Below, one piece after another: positions 8,689 through 17,375 of a DNA stretch of 64,000 bases; position 1 is the first letter of the stretch, and each line of letters opens with the position of its first letter. The DNA lies in contig NZ_LR593886.1 of NCBI RefSeq assembly GCF_901538265.1, forward strand, positions 806,001 to 870,000. Direction: 5' to 3'. A program made the position numbers and the translations under genes. The notes under the pieces were generated by a model, which ran no database searches, was not told the origin of the DNA, and saw only the letters and a list, made by a program, of their open reading frames with translations. Origin of the DNA: Gemmata massiliana (GTDB taxonomy: Bacteria; Planctomycetota; Planctomycetia; Gemmatales; Gemmataceae).

Positions 8689-10113
8689 ATGCGTTCGGTG
8701 ACTATCACCTCGTTACTCCGGTTCGCGCGCCACCGGCTGTTCGTGCCGGCCGCACTCGTCGCAGGGTCAGCAGGGCTGGCCACACTGTCCCCGGTGTTCT
8801 CCGACCCGCCCCCGGCGGCCCACGCGGGCGAGCGCAGCATCACCCCCGGCAAGCGGCGCGACCAGGTCGTTGACGTGTACGACCGGCTGAAGTCGGCCGT
8901 CGTGAACATCCACAGCGAGCGCACGGTCGCGGCCCCGGGCGACGACCCGTTCCGCCCCGCCGGGCAACCGCAGCGCGTGAACGGGATGGGTACCGGTATC
9001 GTGCTCGACGGGCGCGGGTACATCCTGACCAACTTCCACGTCGTCGACGACGTGAACACCCTCCGCGTCCGGCTGCACGACGGCGGGAGTTACACGGCCC
9101 GCATCATCTCGACCGACAAGGAAGCGGACCTCGCTCTTATCAAGATCGATCCGCCGAAGGCGCTACCGGTCATCGGGCTGGGTACGTCGTCGGACCTCAT
9201 GGTGGGCGAATCGGTCATCGCCATCGGGAACGCCTTCGGGTACGAGCACTCGGTGACCGACGGGCGGGTGTCGTTCAAGGGGCGCGATGTCTCGTTGAAC
9301 AAGGACATGGGTTACAAGGGGCTGATTCAAACGAGCGCGCCGATCAACCCGGGGAACTCCGGCGGTCCCCTACTAAACGTGCTCGGCGAAGTGGTCGGAG
9401 TGAACGTTGCGATCCGCGCCGGGGCGCAGAACATCGGCTTCGCGCTGCCGATCGATTCGGTGATCCCTCGCGCCGCGGACCTGATCGGCGTGCGGCGCCG
9501 GCTCGGGATTCGTCACGGACTCCAGCTCCGCGATCAGGTCACGCGAGAAGCGACCGAGAGCGCGTCGAAGCGGGCCGTGAGCGTCGAGCTAGTCGAGGCC
9601 AACTCGCCGGCCGCGAACGCGGGCTTCAAGGTGGGCGACGTGCTCGATCAGATCGATGACATCACCGTCGTGACGTCCGTCGACTTCGAGCGCGGGCTGA
9701 TCGACCGCCCGGCCGGAGCCAAAGTACCCGTGAAGGTCGTGCGGGCCGGTGCGGTGACCGAACTGGACATGACGCTTCAAGCCGGTCCCAAGTTGCCACC
9801 GGGCGTGAACGAGGCCGTGTGGAAGCGGTTGGGCGTGAAGGTCGCCCCGGTCGGCGCGGACGCGGTCACCAAAGCGAACCCGCAACTCCGCGGCGGGCTA
9901 CAGGTCACCGACGTCGCGGTCGGGAGTGCTGCGGCCACGGCTGGCATTCAAAAGGGCGACGTACTTGTCGGCCTGCACCAGTGGGAAACGCTCAACCTCG
10001 ATAACGTGTCCTTCGTGCTGAATCACAAGGACCTGTCCACGTTCCTGCCGCTGAAATACTTCGTCGCCCGCGATGGCAAACTGAAGGACGGCGTGATCGC
10101 GAACGTCCCATAA
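8689..10113 (+). CDS. HtrA/DegP-type serine protease with two PDZ domains
   Basis: A 474-residue envelope protease. An N-terminal membrane or signal segment (LFVPAALVAGSAGLATL) is followed by a trypsin-like domain with a complete catalytic triad: His117 (NFHVVDD), Asp147 (EADLALI) and Ser224 (PGNSGGPL). PDZ1 covers about residues 280-365 (VELVEANSPAANAGF, VGDVLDQIDD). PDZ2-like sequence covers about 385-465 (AVGSAAATAGIQKGDVL). The family degrades or refolds misfolded periplasmic proteins. The ATG at 8689 is chosen because the hydrophobic N-terminus begins there. A GC-rich hairpin with a T run follows the gene. Confidence 0.95.
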   Translation: MRSVTITSLLRFARHRLFVPAALVAGSAGLATLSPVFSDPPPAAHAGERSITPGKRRDQVVDVYDRLKSAVVNIHSERTVAAPGDDPFRPAGQPQRVNGMGTGIVLDGRGYILTNFHVVDDVNTLRVRLHDGGSYTARIISTDKEADLALIKIDPPKALPVIGLGTSSDLMVGESVIAIGNAFGYEHSVTDGRVSFKGRDVSLNKDMGYKGLIQTSAPINPGNSGGPLLNVLGEVVGVNVAIRAGAQNIGFALPIDSVIPRAADLIGVRRRLGIRHGLQLRDQVTREATESASKRAVSVELVEANSPAANAGFKVGDVLDQIDDITVVTSVDFERGLIDRPAGAKVPVKVVRAGAVTELDMTLQAGPKLPPGVNEAVWKRLGVKVAPVGADAVTKANPQLRGGLQVTDVAVGSAAATAGIQKGDVLVGLHQWETLNLDNVSFVLNHKDLSTFLPLKYFVARDGKLKDGVIANVP

Positions 10114-10140
10114 CGAATCACAAAGGAAGCACCCTCCTCG

Positions 10141-10181
10141 CGCCGCCTCGGGTCTCGCCGCCCGGGGCGGTGGCGTTTTTT
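10141..10181 (+). terminator. Probable intrinsic terminator of the HtrA-like gene
   Basis: A GC-rich imperfect hairpin (CGCC...CGGG pairing with CCCG...GGCG) is followed directly by TTTTTT. It lies 27 bp after the protease stop and overlaps the 3' end of the convergent GYF_2 gene. Confidence 0.55.
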
Positions 10182-11694
10182 AGCGCGGAAGGACCGCGGA
10201 GCCGAGGCCCGTCATGGTGCGATCGAACCCGGCCGCTTCGGGAGACGCGGCGAACGCCCGCTCCTCGCGCCAGACCGAGAGCGCGATGTGTAGCAACAGG
10301 TCCGAGAAGAACACCGTGAGGAACAGCGAGCGCCCGAGGTAGTCGATCCAGATCTTGTGCAAATCGAGCGTCCAGGGGCGGATGATGGCCTCTTTACTGA
10401 AGCCGAGGATCGTTTGGCCCGCGAACTTGCCCGTGAGCAGGTAAATGAGCAGTAGTCCCACGCCGGTCGCGATGAGCACGAACACGGTGAAGGACGTGCG
10501 AGCAATCGCGGCGCGCTCGGGGGCGGCGGTTAGCGGGCGGGTGAACAGGTTGAACTTGGTGAAGTACACCAGCGGGGCACCGATCCAGAGCAGCAGCCCC
10601 AAAACGAGCAGCATGTTACTCGCGACGTGGTAGATCACCACGAACGTCGCCAGCGTGAGCAGCACGCACAACGGGACGCTCGTGACCAGCCCCCAACCGG
10701 GAACCAGCGACTCGGGCAGGAACAGCTTCATCCGCACGCACGCGCGAGCCACTGCAGGTAGCAGCGACATGACCGCGGGCATCAGGGCCATATAAAACGC
10801 GACGCCCAACAGGACGCCAGCGCCCAGGCGCGCGACGTCGGCCGTCTCCACGCTCGCGCTCTTGTCGATCTTCAGATCGAGGAGCCACTCGGCGGGAGTG
10901 AACGCGACTGCCAGGGGTACGGCGATTGATATCATCCCGCCGCCCAGCACCCACTTCGTGGAAAGAGCGAGCCGGTCGTAAGCGAGCGCCCCGAGTACCG
11001 CGGCTGCAGGTAGCGCGAACAGCGCCAGGGCTTGAACGTACTGCAACAAAATCCCGAACGCGCTCAGTAGCTCGCGCTCCCCTTTGCTCATGGCAAGCGT
11101 GTTGATGAAGCCCAGCACCGCGGCGAACGCACACGGCACGGCCGCAACGAACAGCACCGATCGGCGCCACACGGCGAGCTTCCGCGCGGTCGCGTCCATA
11201 ACGCCGGCCGCGGTGAGCTTCGCGCCTTCTTCCGTGGTCGGGGCGATCGCGGACGGGTCCGGATCGATCATGCGCCGGACGAACATCTGGGCCAGTTCCA
11301 GTACCTCCGCGAACCGGTCGTTCGCGTCCGAACCGGAGCCACGCTTCCGTCGAAGGGCAGGTGCCTCGTCGTCCAGCGAGAGCGCTTCTGCGGCGGGCTT
11401 CGGCCGCTTTTCGGGCTCGGGGATGAACGTGAGCGTTGCCTCGTTGCCGGTCGGCCGGGCCGGTGCGACCGGGACGAGGGCATAAGTGCCTTCGTCGGAT
11501 TGGCTCGATTCTGGGGGCGGGGTTGTGGGCAACAGGCTCGCGATGGTGCGTGCCGCGACCCAATCGTTGGTGCCCTCCTGCCACACCAGGTCCGCCGGTC
11601 CCAGCTTTCCGGCCTCTGCTACGGCCTTCAGTTCCGCGAACGTCACCGGGCCGACGCGATCCCCGTTGACGACGTAGTACCAGACGGATTCCAT
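10180..11694 (-). CDS. GYF_2-domain polytopic membrane protein
   Basis: A 504-residue protein. Residues 1-55 form a GYF_2 domain (WYYVVNGDRVGPVTFAEL...LVWQEGTNDW), a module predicted to bind proline-rich peptides or protein partners. A low-complexity acidic/proline linker follows to about residue 150, then about eight hydrophobic segments to the C-terminus, including VLFVAAVPCAFAAVLGFINT and ALFALPAAAVLGALAYD. No transporter signature was recognised. Planctomycetes have many GYF_2 membrane proteins of unknown role. The ATG at 11694 is chosen because the domain starts at its second residue. Confidence 0.8.
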   Translation of the reverse strand: MESVWYYVVNGDRVGPVTFAELKAVAEAGKLGPADLVWQEGTNDWVAARTIASLLPTTPPPESSQSDEGTYALVPVAPARPTGNEATLTFIPEPEKRPKPAAEALSLDDEAPALRRKRGSGSDANDRFAEVLELAQMFVRRMIDPDPSAIAPTTEEGAKLTAAGVMDATARKLAVWRRSVLFVAAVPCAFAAVLGFINTLAMSKGERELLSAFGILLQYVQALALFALPAAAVLGALAYDRLALSTKWVLGGGMISIAVPLAVAFTPAEWLLDLKIDKSASVETADVARLGAGVLLGVAFYMALMPAVMSLLPAVARACVRMKLFLPESLVPGWGLVTSVPLCVLLTLATFVVIYHVASNMLLVLGLLLWIGAPLVYFTKFNLFTRPLTAAPERAAIARTSFTVFVLIATGVGLLLIYLLTGKFAGQTILGFSKEAIIRPWTLDLHKIWIDYLGRSLFLTVFFSDLLLHIALSVWREERAFAASPEAAGFDRTMTGLGSAVLPR

Positions 11695-11837
11695 GTATCC
11701 CCGCAAGTGGAACCGTGACGAGAGGAATTGGAGCGCTGAATATATCGGTGCGCGGTTGTGTACGGCAAGGGATACAAACGCCCGCGGCGCGGACCTCCCG
11801 TGGGAAGCCCGCGCCGCGCGTGAGTGCCAGAACGTGC

Positions 11838-12371
11838 TTACTTCATCTTTTCGAGGTTCAGCACGTACCGGGCCGAGCCTCTCGGGGTGGTGAAGTCGGT
11901 CGGCCGCTTCTTGTCGTCGTAGCTGATGCAGATCTTGAGTTTGTCACCGTCGAGCTGGTAGATGGCGACGTCTTTGAGCGTGGTCGTCTTGCTCTTCGTC
12001 TTACCGCGGGACCGGACCTTGTCGGTCGAGGTGATCGGCTTGCCGGCCTCGTCCACGTAGGTCAGGTCCACCTGCTTCGGTTCTTTGTTCGGCGTGATGG
12101 CCATCTTCTGGCGGAAGATCGTTTCTTCCTTCCCGTCCTTGTCGGTGAACACGAGGCGGAAGATGTCGCCCTCGATCACGTAATAACTGTTCGGTTCGGG
12201 GGCCTCTTCGTCTTCGTCACCGCTGCGGGACGCGAGCTTCCACTTGCCCTGGAGCTTGTCTTGTTCGGCCTTGAGCGCGGCTTGTTCGGCCTCGGTTTGC
12301 TCCTTGGACTTGCACCCGGTGAAGGTCAGGGACACCGCGAGCAGCGTAAGAACGGACAGATACTTCAGCAT
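11838..12371 (-). CDS. TIGR03067-like lipoprotein
   Basis: A 177-residue lipoprotein. The N-terminus MLKYLSVLTLLAVSLTFTGC is a lipobox signal, and a helical KEQTEAEQAALKAEQDKL stretch follows. The LQGKWKLASRSGDE opening and beta-rich remainder (YYVIEGDIFRLVFTDKDG) resemble the planctomycete TIGR03067 group, in which the GxW motif marks the domain start. The role is unknown. The ATG at 12371 is chosen for the lipoprotein signal; the frame is open further upstream without signal features. It sits alone, divergent from nothing and followed by the GYF_2 gene 143 bp away. Confidence 0.75.
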   Translation of the reverse strand: MLKYLSVLTLLAVSLTFTGCKSKEQTEAEQAALKAEQDKLQGKWKLASRSGDEDEEAPEPNSYYVIEGDIFRLVFTDKDGKEETIFRQKMAITPNKEPKQVDLTYVDEAGKPITSTDKVRSRGKTKSKTTTLKDVAIYQLDGDKLKICISYDDKKRPTDFTTPRGSARYVLNLEKMK

Positions 12372-12878
12372 CAGGTCACCACAGGGAGGTAGGCACCGGG
12401 TTCTCCGACCCGGTGTGGGTGAAACCCGCACCAGCGCGGGCTTCTGAGTCAACGATGAGCATATTTCTGATCGCCTAATGCGACTACACACACAGTCGGA
12501 TTCGGCGATCACTGTCTACTCAACTCATCGAATCACATTTGCATCGAATTCGCAGACAATTCAATTACGTAGAAGGGTAAATTGTGCGGACACAAATAAT
12601 GTTCTTTCGCCCGGACCTGTGACCCACAATTCACGTCGGATCGTAACTCGCTCATGGGCCACTCACCAGGTCGGATGCTCGTGGCCACAACCACTGTGAC
12701 CAACAGGCGTAGCGAGAATATCGCGCGAGCGTTACAGGTGAAGCGATCAAAATTTATGCGGGTCGCGCGAAGACACGGCCCGCGTTTCGATCAGAGAGGT
12801 GAAGATTGATTCGGTGTGACGTGATCGTCCGAGCCGCACTACGCAGCCCGGATTGCGTTCCAACGAAAGTGCGGTGAC
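12372..12878. other. Intergenic gap, 507 bp, relatively AT-rich
   Basis: Base composition drops clearly compared with the flanks. No credible coding frame, tRNA or conserved RNA was found. The only structure is a short hairpin (CACCGGGT/ACCCGGTG, 12394-12415) in the leader of the lipoprotein gene. It probably holds that gene's promoter on the minus strand and the 3' region of nuoD. Confidence 0.5.
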
Positions 12879-14168
12879 TTACCGATCGATTTCGCCCATC
12901 ACCACATCGATGCTCCCCACGATTGCGGGAACATCGGCGACGAGGCACCCGCGGCACAGTTCGCCCGTGACGCTCAGGTTCGCGAAGCAGCTCGACCGCG
13001 CCCGCACGCGGAGCGGCACGTTCTCCTTGGCCGGGCGCCCGACGACGTGGAACCCCATCTGCCCGCGTGGGCACTCCGTTTCGACGTAGCATTCGCCGGG
13101 GGTGAGTTGGCGCGGCGGTTCGATGCGGTGCGCGTATTTCGTCTTGAGCAGGTCGGCCAGCTTCGCATCGTCCTTCTTGGCGTCGTCGGCCGAGAGCGTG
13201 GGCTTGCGCGCCGCGAACTCGGCTTTCACCTGCTCGCCCTCAGAATGAAGCGCATCGTACTTCACGATCGCCTGCTCTACGATCTTGATGGCCTCCAGCA
13301 CTTCGAGCATCCGCACGTAGAACCGGTGCCAGCAGTCGCCGATGACCGCGCCGGCCGGAGCGCGATCGTAGGGCGGGAGCGGTACCTCGAACTGGTACTG
13401 CTCGTAGCCCGAGTACGGCTCCGTTTTGCGGAGATCCCACGCCGGATCGCCCTTCGTGCGGTCGAGCGACCCGCGCAGCATCGGACCGGTGCAGCCGTAG
13501 TCGAGCGCCATCTCTTTCGAGAGCACGCCGATGCCCGCCGTGCGCTTCACGAAGATGTGGTTGTCGGTGAGGAGCGCGTGGTACTCCGGGATGCGCGGCT
13601 TGAAGTATTCGAGGAACTTCGTCACCCGCGCGGTGAACCCCGCCGGGAGGTCGTCGTGCGCGCCGCCGATCGTGAGGTAGCTGTAGGTGAGCCGGGCACC
13701 GCACACGTCTTCAAACAGATCGAGGATGTGCTCGCGCTCGCGGAAGGCGTAGAGGAACGGCGAGAACGTGCCGAGGTCCAGCCCGTAGGCGCCCATCCCG
13801 ACGAGGTGCGACGCGATCCGGTTCAGCTCGCAAATCAGCACGCGAATGACTTGCGCCTTTTCGGGGATCTTCAAACCGCACAGTTTCTCGATTGCGAGCG
13901 AGTAACCGAGATTCATGTTCATCCCGGCGAGGTAGTCCATCCGGTCCGTGTACGGGATGAACTGGATCGGCATCACGTTCTCGCCGATCTTCTCCGCGCA
14001 CCGGTGCAGGTAACCCAAGTGCGGTGTCACCTCCGAAATGACCTCGCCGTCGGTGCGCAGCACGAGTCGCAGAACCCCGTGCGTGCTCGGGTGCTGCGGA
14101 CCCATGTTGACGAGCATTTCGTCGGTGCGGACGTCGAACTCGATAACGGTGGGGTCTTCGGGGGGCAT
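12879..14168 (-). CDS. nuoD: NADH-quinone oxidoreductase subunit D (49 kDa subunit)
   Basis: A 429-residue peripheral-arm subunit of complex I that contributes to the quinone-binding pocket. Highly conserved blocks are present: MGPQHPSTHGVLRL with the two quinone-site His residues, HLGYLHRCAEKIGE, RMDYLAGMN, ELNRIASHLVG, LDLGTFSPFLYAFREREHI, and the C-terminal CRGCLVADVPAIVGSIDVVMGEIDR region. Between about residues 330 and 365 an Ala/Lys-rich insertion (KKDDAKLADLLKTK) is not part of the core family. It is separated from nuoC by a membrane-protein gene and by an opposite-strand hydrolase gene. Confidence 0.96.
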   Translation of the reverse strand: MPPEDPTVIEFDVRTDEMLVNMGPQHPSTHGVLRLVLRTDGEVISEVTPHLGYLHRCAEKIGENVMPIQFIPYTDRMDYLAGMNMNLGYSLAIEKLCGLKIPEKAQVIRVLICELNRIASHLVGMGAYGLDLGTFSPFLYAFREREHILDLFEDVCGARLTYSYLTIGGAHDDLPAGFTARVTKFLEYFKPRIPEYHALLTDNHIFVKRTAGIGVLSKEMALDYGCTGPMLRGSLDRTKGDPAWDLRKTEPYSGYEQYQFEVPLPPYDRAPAGAVIGDCWHRFYVRMLEVLEAIKIVEQAIVKYDALHSEGEQVKAEFAARKPTLSADDAKKDDAKLADLLKTKYAHRIEPPRQLTPGECYVETECPRGQMGFHVVGRPAKENVPLRVRARSSCFANLSVTGELCRGCLVADVPAIVGSIDVVMGEIDR

Positions 14169-14253
14169 AGTGGAGAGACTCGGCCTGTTGAGTGGCGACG
14201 CGCGTCTGTGAGTGATGGTATCATTGACCCGATCAGAAATCAGGAGCGTTCCC

Positions 14254-14913
14254 ATGTTCGCGCTGCTCTTACTCGCCCCCATCCCACCCGAGATTGCCCC
14301 GCCGCCGCGTGTCGCCGATCCGTTCGCCAAGTGGGAAAAGGACGTCGCTGCCATCGAGAAACGGTTGCGCGCGAGCCCGCCGAAGCCGGGCGCGGTGTTC
14401 TTCGCGGGCAGTTCCAGCATCGTGCAGTGGGATCTGAAGAAATCCTTCCCCGACACGGGGTACGTGAAGGTCGGGTTCGGCGGCTCGGTCATCACGGACA
14501 GCACGCACTTCGCGCCGCGCATTCTGTCGCCGCACAAACCGGGCACGATCGTCTTCTATGCTGGCGACAACGACATCGGACGCGGCAGCAAACCCGAAAA
14601 CGTCGCGTCGGACTTCAAAGCATTCGTCACAGCCGTCCGGAAGGACAATCCGAGTTGCCGCGTGCTGTTTATCGCGGTGAAACCGAGCCTCGCCCGGTGG
14701 AAGAAGTTCGAGGACCAGAAGAAGGCCAACGCGCTCGTGCGGGAGTTCTGCGAGAAAGAACCCGGACTCGTGTTCGTGGACGTTGTGCCGGTGATGCTCG
14801 GCGCCGATGGTACGCCCAACTCGGAATTGTTCGTAAAGGACGGCCTGCACATGACCCCAAAGGGGTACGAGTTGTGGACGGCCGCCATCAAGAAGGCGCT
14901 TGCTCGGGAGTAG
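14254..14913 (+). CDS. SGNH/GDSL-type hydrolase
   Basis: A 219-residue protein with a short hydrophobic N-terminus (MFALLLLAPIPP). SGNH blocks are visible: FAGSSSIVQWD (nucleophile Ser, residues 52-55), GFGGSVITD (Gly), YAGDNDI (Asn) and DGLHMTPKGY (Asp/His pair near the C-terminus). The family comprises esterases and acetyl-hydrolases that often deacetylate glycans. CAGGAG lies about 8 bases ahead of the ATG at 14254. The gene stands on the plus strand between two pieces of the minus-strand complex I cluster. Confidence 0.88.
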   Translation: MFALLLLAPIPPEIAPPPRVADPFAKWEKDVAAIEKRLRASPPKPGAVFFAGSSSIVQWDLKKSFPDTGYVKVGFGGSVITDSTHFAPRILSPHKPGTIVFYAGDNDIGRGSKPENVASDFKAFVTAVRKDNPSCRVLFIAVKPSLARWKKFEDQKKANALVREFCEKEPGLVFVDVVPVMLGADGTPNSELFVKDGLHMTPKGYELWTAAIKKALARE

Positions 14914-14920
14914 TTGTGTC

Positions 14921-15030
14921 TGAGTCGAAAGTCGGAGGTCTGGAAGTCCCAAGTCGTAAGGTCGAAAGTTGCGTTGGTCGAGGGCATTGACTTTCCGACC
15001 TTCGACTTTCGGACCTTCGACTCCCGACTT
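14921..15030. repeat. Imperfect inverted repeat made of GTCGAAAGTCGG-like words
   Basis: The left half reads in repeats of GTCGAAA, GTCGGAG and GTCTGGA. The right half is their complement (GACTTTCCGACC, TTCGACTTTCGGACC). The two halves can fold into a long irregular hairpin. It fills the gap between the convergent SGNH hydrolase and the 15029 gene and reaches the stop codon of the latter. It may terminate transcription in both directions, although there is no T run. Confidence 0.7.
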
Positions 15031-16147
15031 AAGGCTTCGCCGGCTGAATGTCCCAGAACACGTCACGCCGCCGCGGGCGCATCCACAGGTAGAGTACGAA
15101 TGCCAGACCAAAGAAGCCCAGCCCGAGCCACTCCGGGCGGAGGTTCTCCGCGACCCAGTTCCCCGCTTGCTGGTACAGCGGGAACCCATCGGCTTTTTGT
15201 GATTCGTAGTCGAGTTTGAGTGACTTCAGACCCATCGTCATGTAAGGGGCCGCGAGGCTCAGCAGCCCGCACGCGATCGCGAGCGTCTGTTTCGCGACTT
15301 TGACGTCCAGCGGCACGTCCGCGAGTACGCGATCGCCCTGTCGGATCAGCACCCGTGCCCCGTGAACGCGACCGAGTACACGCGGCACGACCCAGAACGT
15401 TTCGGTGATCGCGTCTTTTGCGTCAGTCGCGAGAGTGTGTCGCGGCGGGTAGCAGTCGCACCCCGGGAGCACCGGCTCCACTTCGACCGCCGATCCCTCT
15501 TCCACTTTGAACGCTTCGCTGACCGCTTGCTTGACCTTCGCCTTCACGATTTCCGCGATCTCCGCTTGGGAGAGGATCACTAGGAGCGGAAACATGCGAT
15601 CGGGGTTCATCCGCGTGTAGTAGCGCACAGTGGCCCGGCGCTCGGTGGCGGGCTTGCGCGTCGCCCCGGCGCCATCGGCTTCGTCTGCGTGGCGCGCCCG
15701 TGCCTTTCGTTTGTGCTTCACCACCTCCATTGAACGTGGCGCGGCTTCCACTTCATCGTCGAAGTCCATCTCCTCTTCTTCGGCCGCGGGGGCGCGAGGA
15801 GCCGATCTGGGAGGGGGAGGTTGGGCCGGCGCGCCCGGAGGAGCAAAGCTGCCGGGAGCGGGGGCGAGACTGGTCCGGTCGAACAGAAACAGTTGCAACG
15901 TTCCGCCGACCAGTGCCGCTGAACCGAACTTCTCGGCGACTGCCCGGATCGTGTCCGTGAGTTGGAGAACCGTCGTGCCAACGCGAAAGGCCCAATCCGC
16001 TCCGGCCGGGGCGTTCCCCTGGCGCAGAAGGCGCGCGAGGAGTTCGTGGAGTGTGGTCGCGGGATCGACTATCAGTTCCACCGGGGCGTGAGCCGCAATC
16101 GGGGAAATGATGTGAACCCGAACGGACTGAGTCGGCGCGTCGGACAT
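15029..16147 (-). CDS. Membrane protein with possible ubiquitin-like N-terminus, in the nuo cluster
   Basis: A 372-residue protein I cannot assign to a known enzyme. Residues about 8-90 have the size and pattern of a beta-grasp (ubiquitin/YukD-like) domain: VRVHIISP, ELIVDPATTLHELLARLLRQG, then TVLQLTDTIRAVAEKFG and LQLFLFD. A Pro-rich and acidic/basic linker follows to about 165. A conserved-looking block comes next (RYYTRMNPDRMFPLLVILS, EVEPVLPGCDCYPP, TETFWVVPRVLGR), resembling domains in planctomycete signalling proteins. Two membrane segments close it (about 285-310 and 345-362). It lies 64 bp downstream of nuoC on the same strand, so it may be co-transcribed. The beta-grasp assignment is inference. 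Confidence 0.6.
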   Translation of the reverse strand: MSDAPTQSVRVHIISPIAAHAPVELIVDPATTLHELLARLLRQGNAPAGADWAFRVGTTVLQLTDTIRAVAEKFGSAALVGGTLQLFLFDRTSLAPAPGSFAPPGAPAQPPPPRSAPRAPAAEEEEMDFDDEVEAAPRSMEVVKHKRKARARHADEADGAGATRKPATERRATVRYYTRMNPDRMFPLLVILSQAEIAEIVKAKVKQAVSEAFKVEEGSAVEVEPVLPGCDCYPPRHTLATDAKDAITETFWVVPRVLGRVHGARVLIRQGDRVLADVPLDVKVAKQTLAIACGLLSLAAPYMTMGLKSLKLDYESQKADGFPLYQQAGNWVAENLRPEWLGLGFFGLAFVLYLWMRPRRRDVFWDIQPAKP

Positions 16148-16211
16148 CGGGAAGCCTTCACCGGGAACGGGATGCCAGTGTCTTCGTCGCCCGCGCCCGG
16201 ATATTCGCGAT

Positions 16212-16745
16212 TCAGCGGCAGCGGATGCCGTGGTACTCCAGTGGGAACTCGTAGTCCTTGCGGAGCGGGTGCCCCACCCAGTCGTCGTTGAGCAGGATGC
16301 GGACGAGGTTCGGGTGCCCGGTGAAGAACACGCCCACGAGGTCGTACACCTCGCGCTCGTGCCAGTCGGCCCCTCGCCACACGCCCGAGACGGAGGGCAC
16401 TTCCGGGATCACGCCGATCGCGTCGTCTTTCCAGCGCGGGAGCACCAGTTTCAGTGTGAAGCGCAGGCCCGGGAACGCGAAACTCGACAGGTGGTAGAGC
16501 ACTTCGAGGTGCGGCTCGAACCCGGCCTTCGCGACCTTCTTCGCGTCCGTTTCGAGGTAGTCCACGCCGGTGATGTCGTTCAGGAGCGCGAACTTCAATC
16601 GGGGATCGTCCCGCAGGAACCGGCACACGTCGACCAACTGCACCGGATCGACCGTCACGAACGGGTCGAGCGCGTCGAGCTTCTTGCCCGTGATCGCGGG
16701 ACCGAACCGTTCTTCGAGCAGCGCGGCAATTTCAGTAGCGGTCAT
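16212..16745 (-). CDS. nuoC: NADH-quinone oxidoreductase subunit C (30 kDa subunit)
   Basis: A 177-residue complex I peripheral-arm subunit. The 30 kDa signature WHEREVYDLVGVFFTGHP, followed by RILLNDDWVGHPLRKDYE, is intact near residues 125-165. The N-terminal part (LLNDITGVDYLE) also matches. It begins 15 bp after nuoB on the same strand, which supports an operon. NuoC and NuoD are separate here, not fused as in E. coli. Confidence 0.95.
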   Translation of the reverse strand: MTATEIAALLEERFGPAITGKKLDALDPFVTVDPVQLVDVCRFLRDDPRLKFALLNDITGVDYLETDAKKVAKAGFEPHLEVLYHLSSFAFPGLRFTLKLVLPRWKDDAIGVIPEVPSVSGVWRGADWHEREVYDLVGVFFTGHPNLVRILLNDDWVGHPLRKDYEFPLEYHGIRCR

Positions 16746-16760
16746 GGTGGTTCCTGAATG

Positions 16761-17375
16761 TCACGCTTTGACGGGCTTGGCGCGTTCCTTGTTCTCCGCC
16801 AGGAACGCGACCGCCTTGGCGGGATCGGCGAGTTCTTCCGGCAACTGTACACGCCCCGTGCGCGCGGGGATTGGCAGTTCCGCCGGCTGGCCCTTCGTGA
16901 GTTCGCGCATCTTGTGGATCTTGTCCTGCACCCGCATCAAACCTTCCAGCAGCGCCTCGGGCCGCGGCGGGCACCCGGGCACGTACACATCAACGGGCAC
17001 CACGAGGTCCACGCCCTTCGCGACGTTGTAGCCGTACTTGTAGTACGGCCCGCCGCCGCACGTGCATGCGCCCATCGCGATCACGAACTTCGGGTCGGGC
17101 ATCTGGTTGTAGAGCCGGCGCACGCGCTCGGCCATTTTCAGGTTCACGGTCCCCGCAACGATCATGAGGTCCGCCTGGCGCGGGGTCGCGCGGAACGCTC
17201 CCGCGCCGAACCGGTCGATGTCGTACCGCGGCGCGCCGGCGGCCATCATCTCGATGGCACAGCACGCCAGACCGAACGTCATCGGCCACAGCGACGACTC
17301 GCGCGCCCAGTTGATCGCGTGCTCCAGATTCGTGACCATGAACCCGTCTTCGAGGCGCCCTTCGAGCAGACCCAT
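16761..17375 (-). CDS. nuoB: NADH-quinone oxidoreductase subunit B (cluster N2)
   Basis: A 204-residue subunit that carries Fe-S cluster N2, the last electron carrier before quinone. Cluster-binding cysteines are visible in [27 protein letters not shown] and [11 protein letters not shown]. The ATG at 17375 overlaps the nuoA stop in a TGATG arrangement, implying translational coupling. A C-terminal extension of about 40 residues ([15 protein letters not shown]...) goes beyond the conserved core. Confidence 0.96.
   Translation of the reverse strand: MGLLEGRLEDGFMVTNLEHAINWARESSLWPMTFGLACCAIEMMAAGAPRYDIDRFGAGAFRATPRQADLMIVAGTVNLKMAERVRRLYNQMPDPKFVIAMGACTCGGGPYYKYGYNVAKGVDLVVPVDVYVPGCPPRPEALLEGLMRVQDKIHKMRELTKGQPAELPIPARTGRVQLPEELADPAKAVAFLAENKERAKPVKA

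Noticed and set aside
12394..12415. Hairpin CACCGGGT/ACCCGGTG as a riboswitch or attenuator
   Set aside because: Only 8 bp, no conserved RNA motif, and no ligand-related gene downstream.
13047..14990. Plus-strand frame of 647 codons antisense to nuoD
   Set aside because: It mirrors the codon pattern of nuoD, has no recognisable domain and runs out of frame through the SGNH hydrolase gene.
14921..15030. Short spaced repeats resembling a small CRISPR array
   Set aside because: Words are 7-12 bases, irregularly spaced, and the halves are complementary, so it is an inverted repeat; there are no spacers of constant length.
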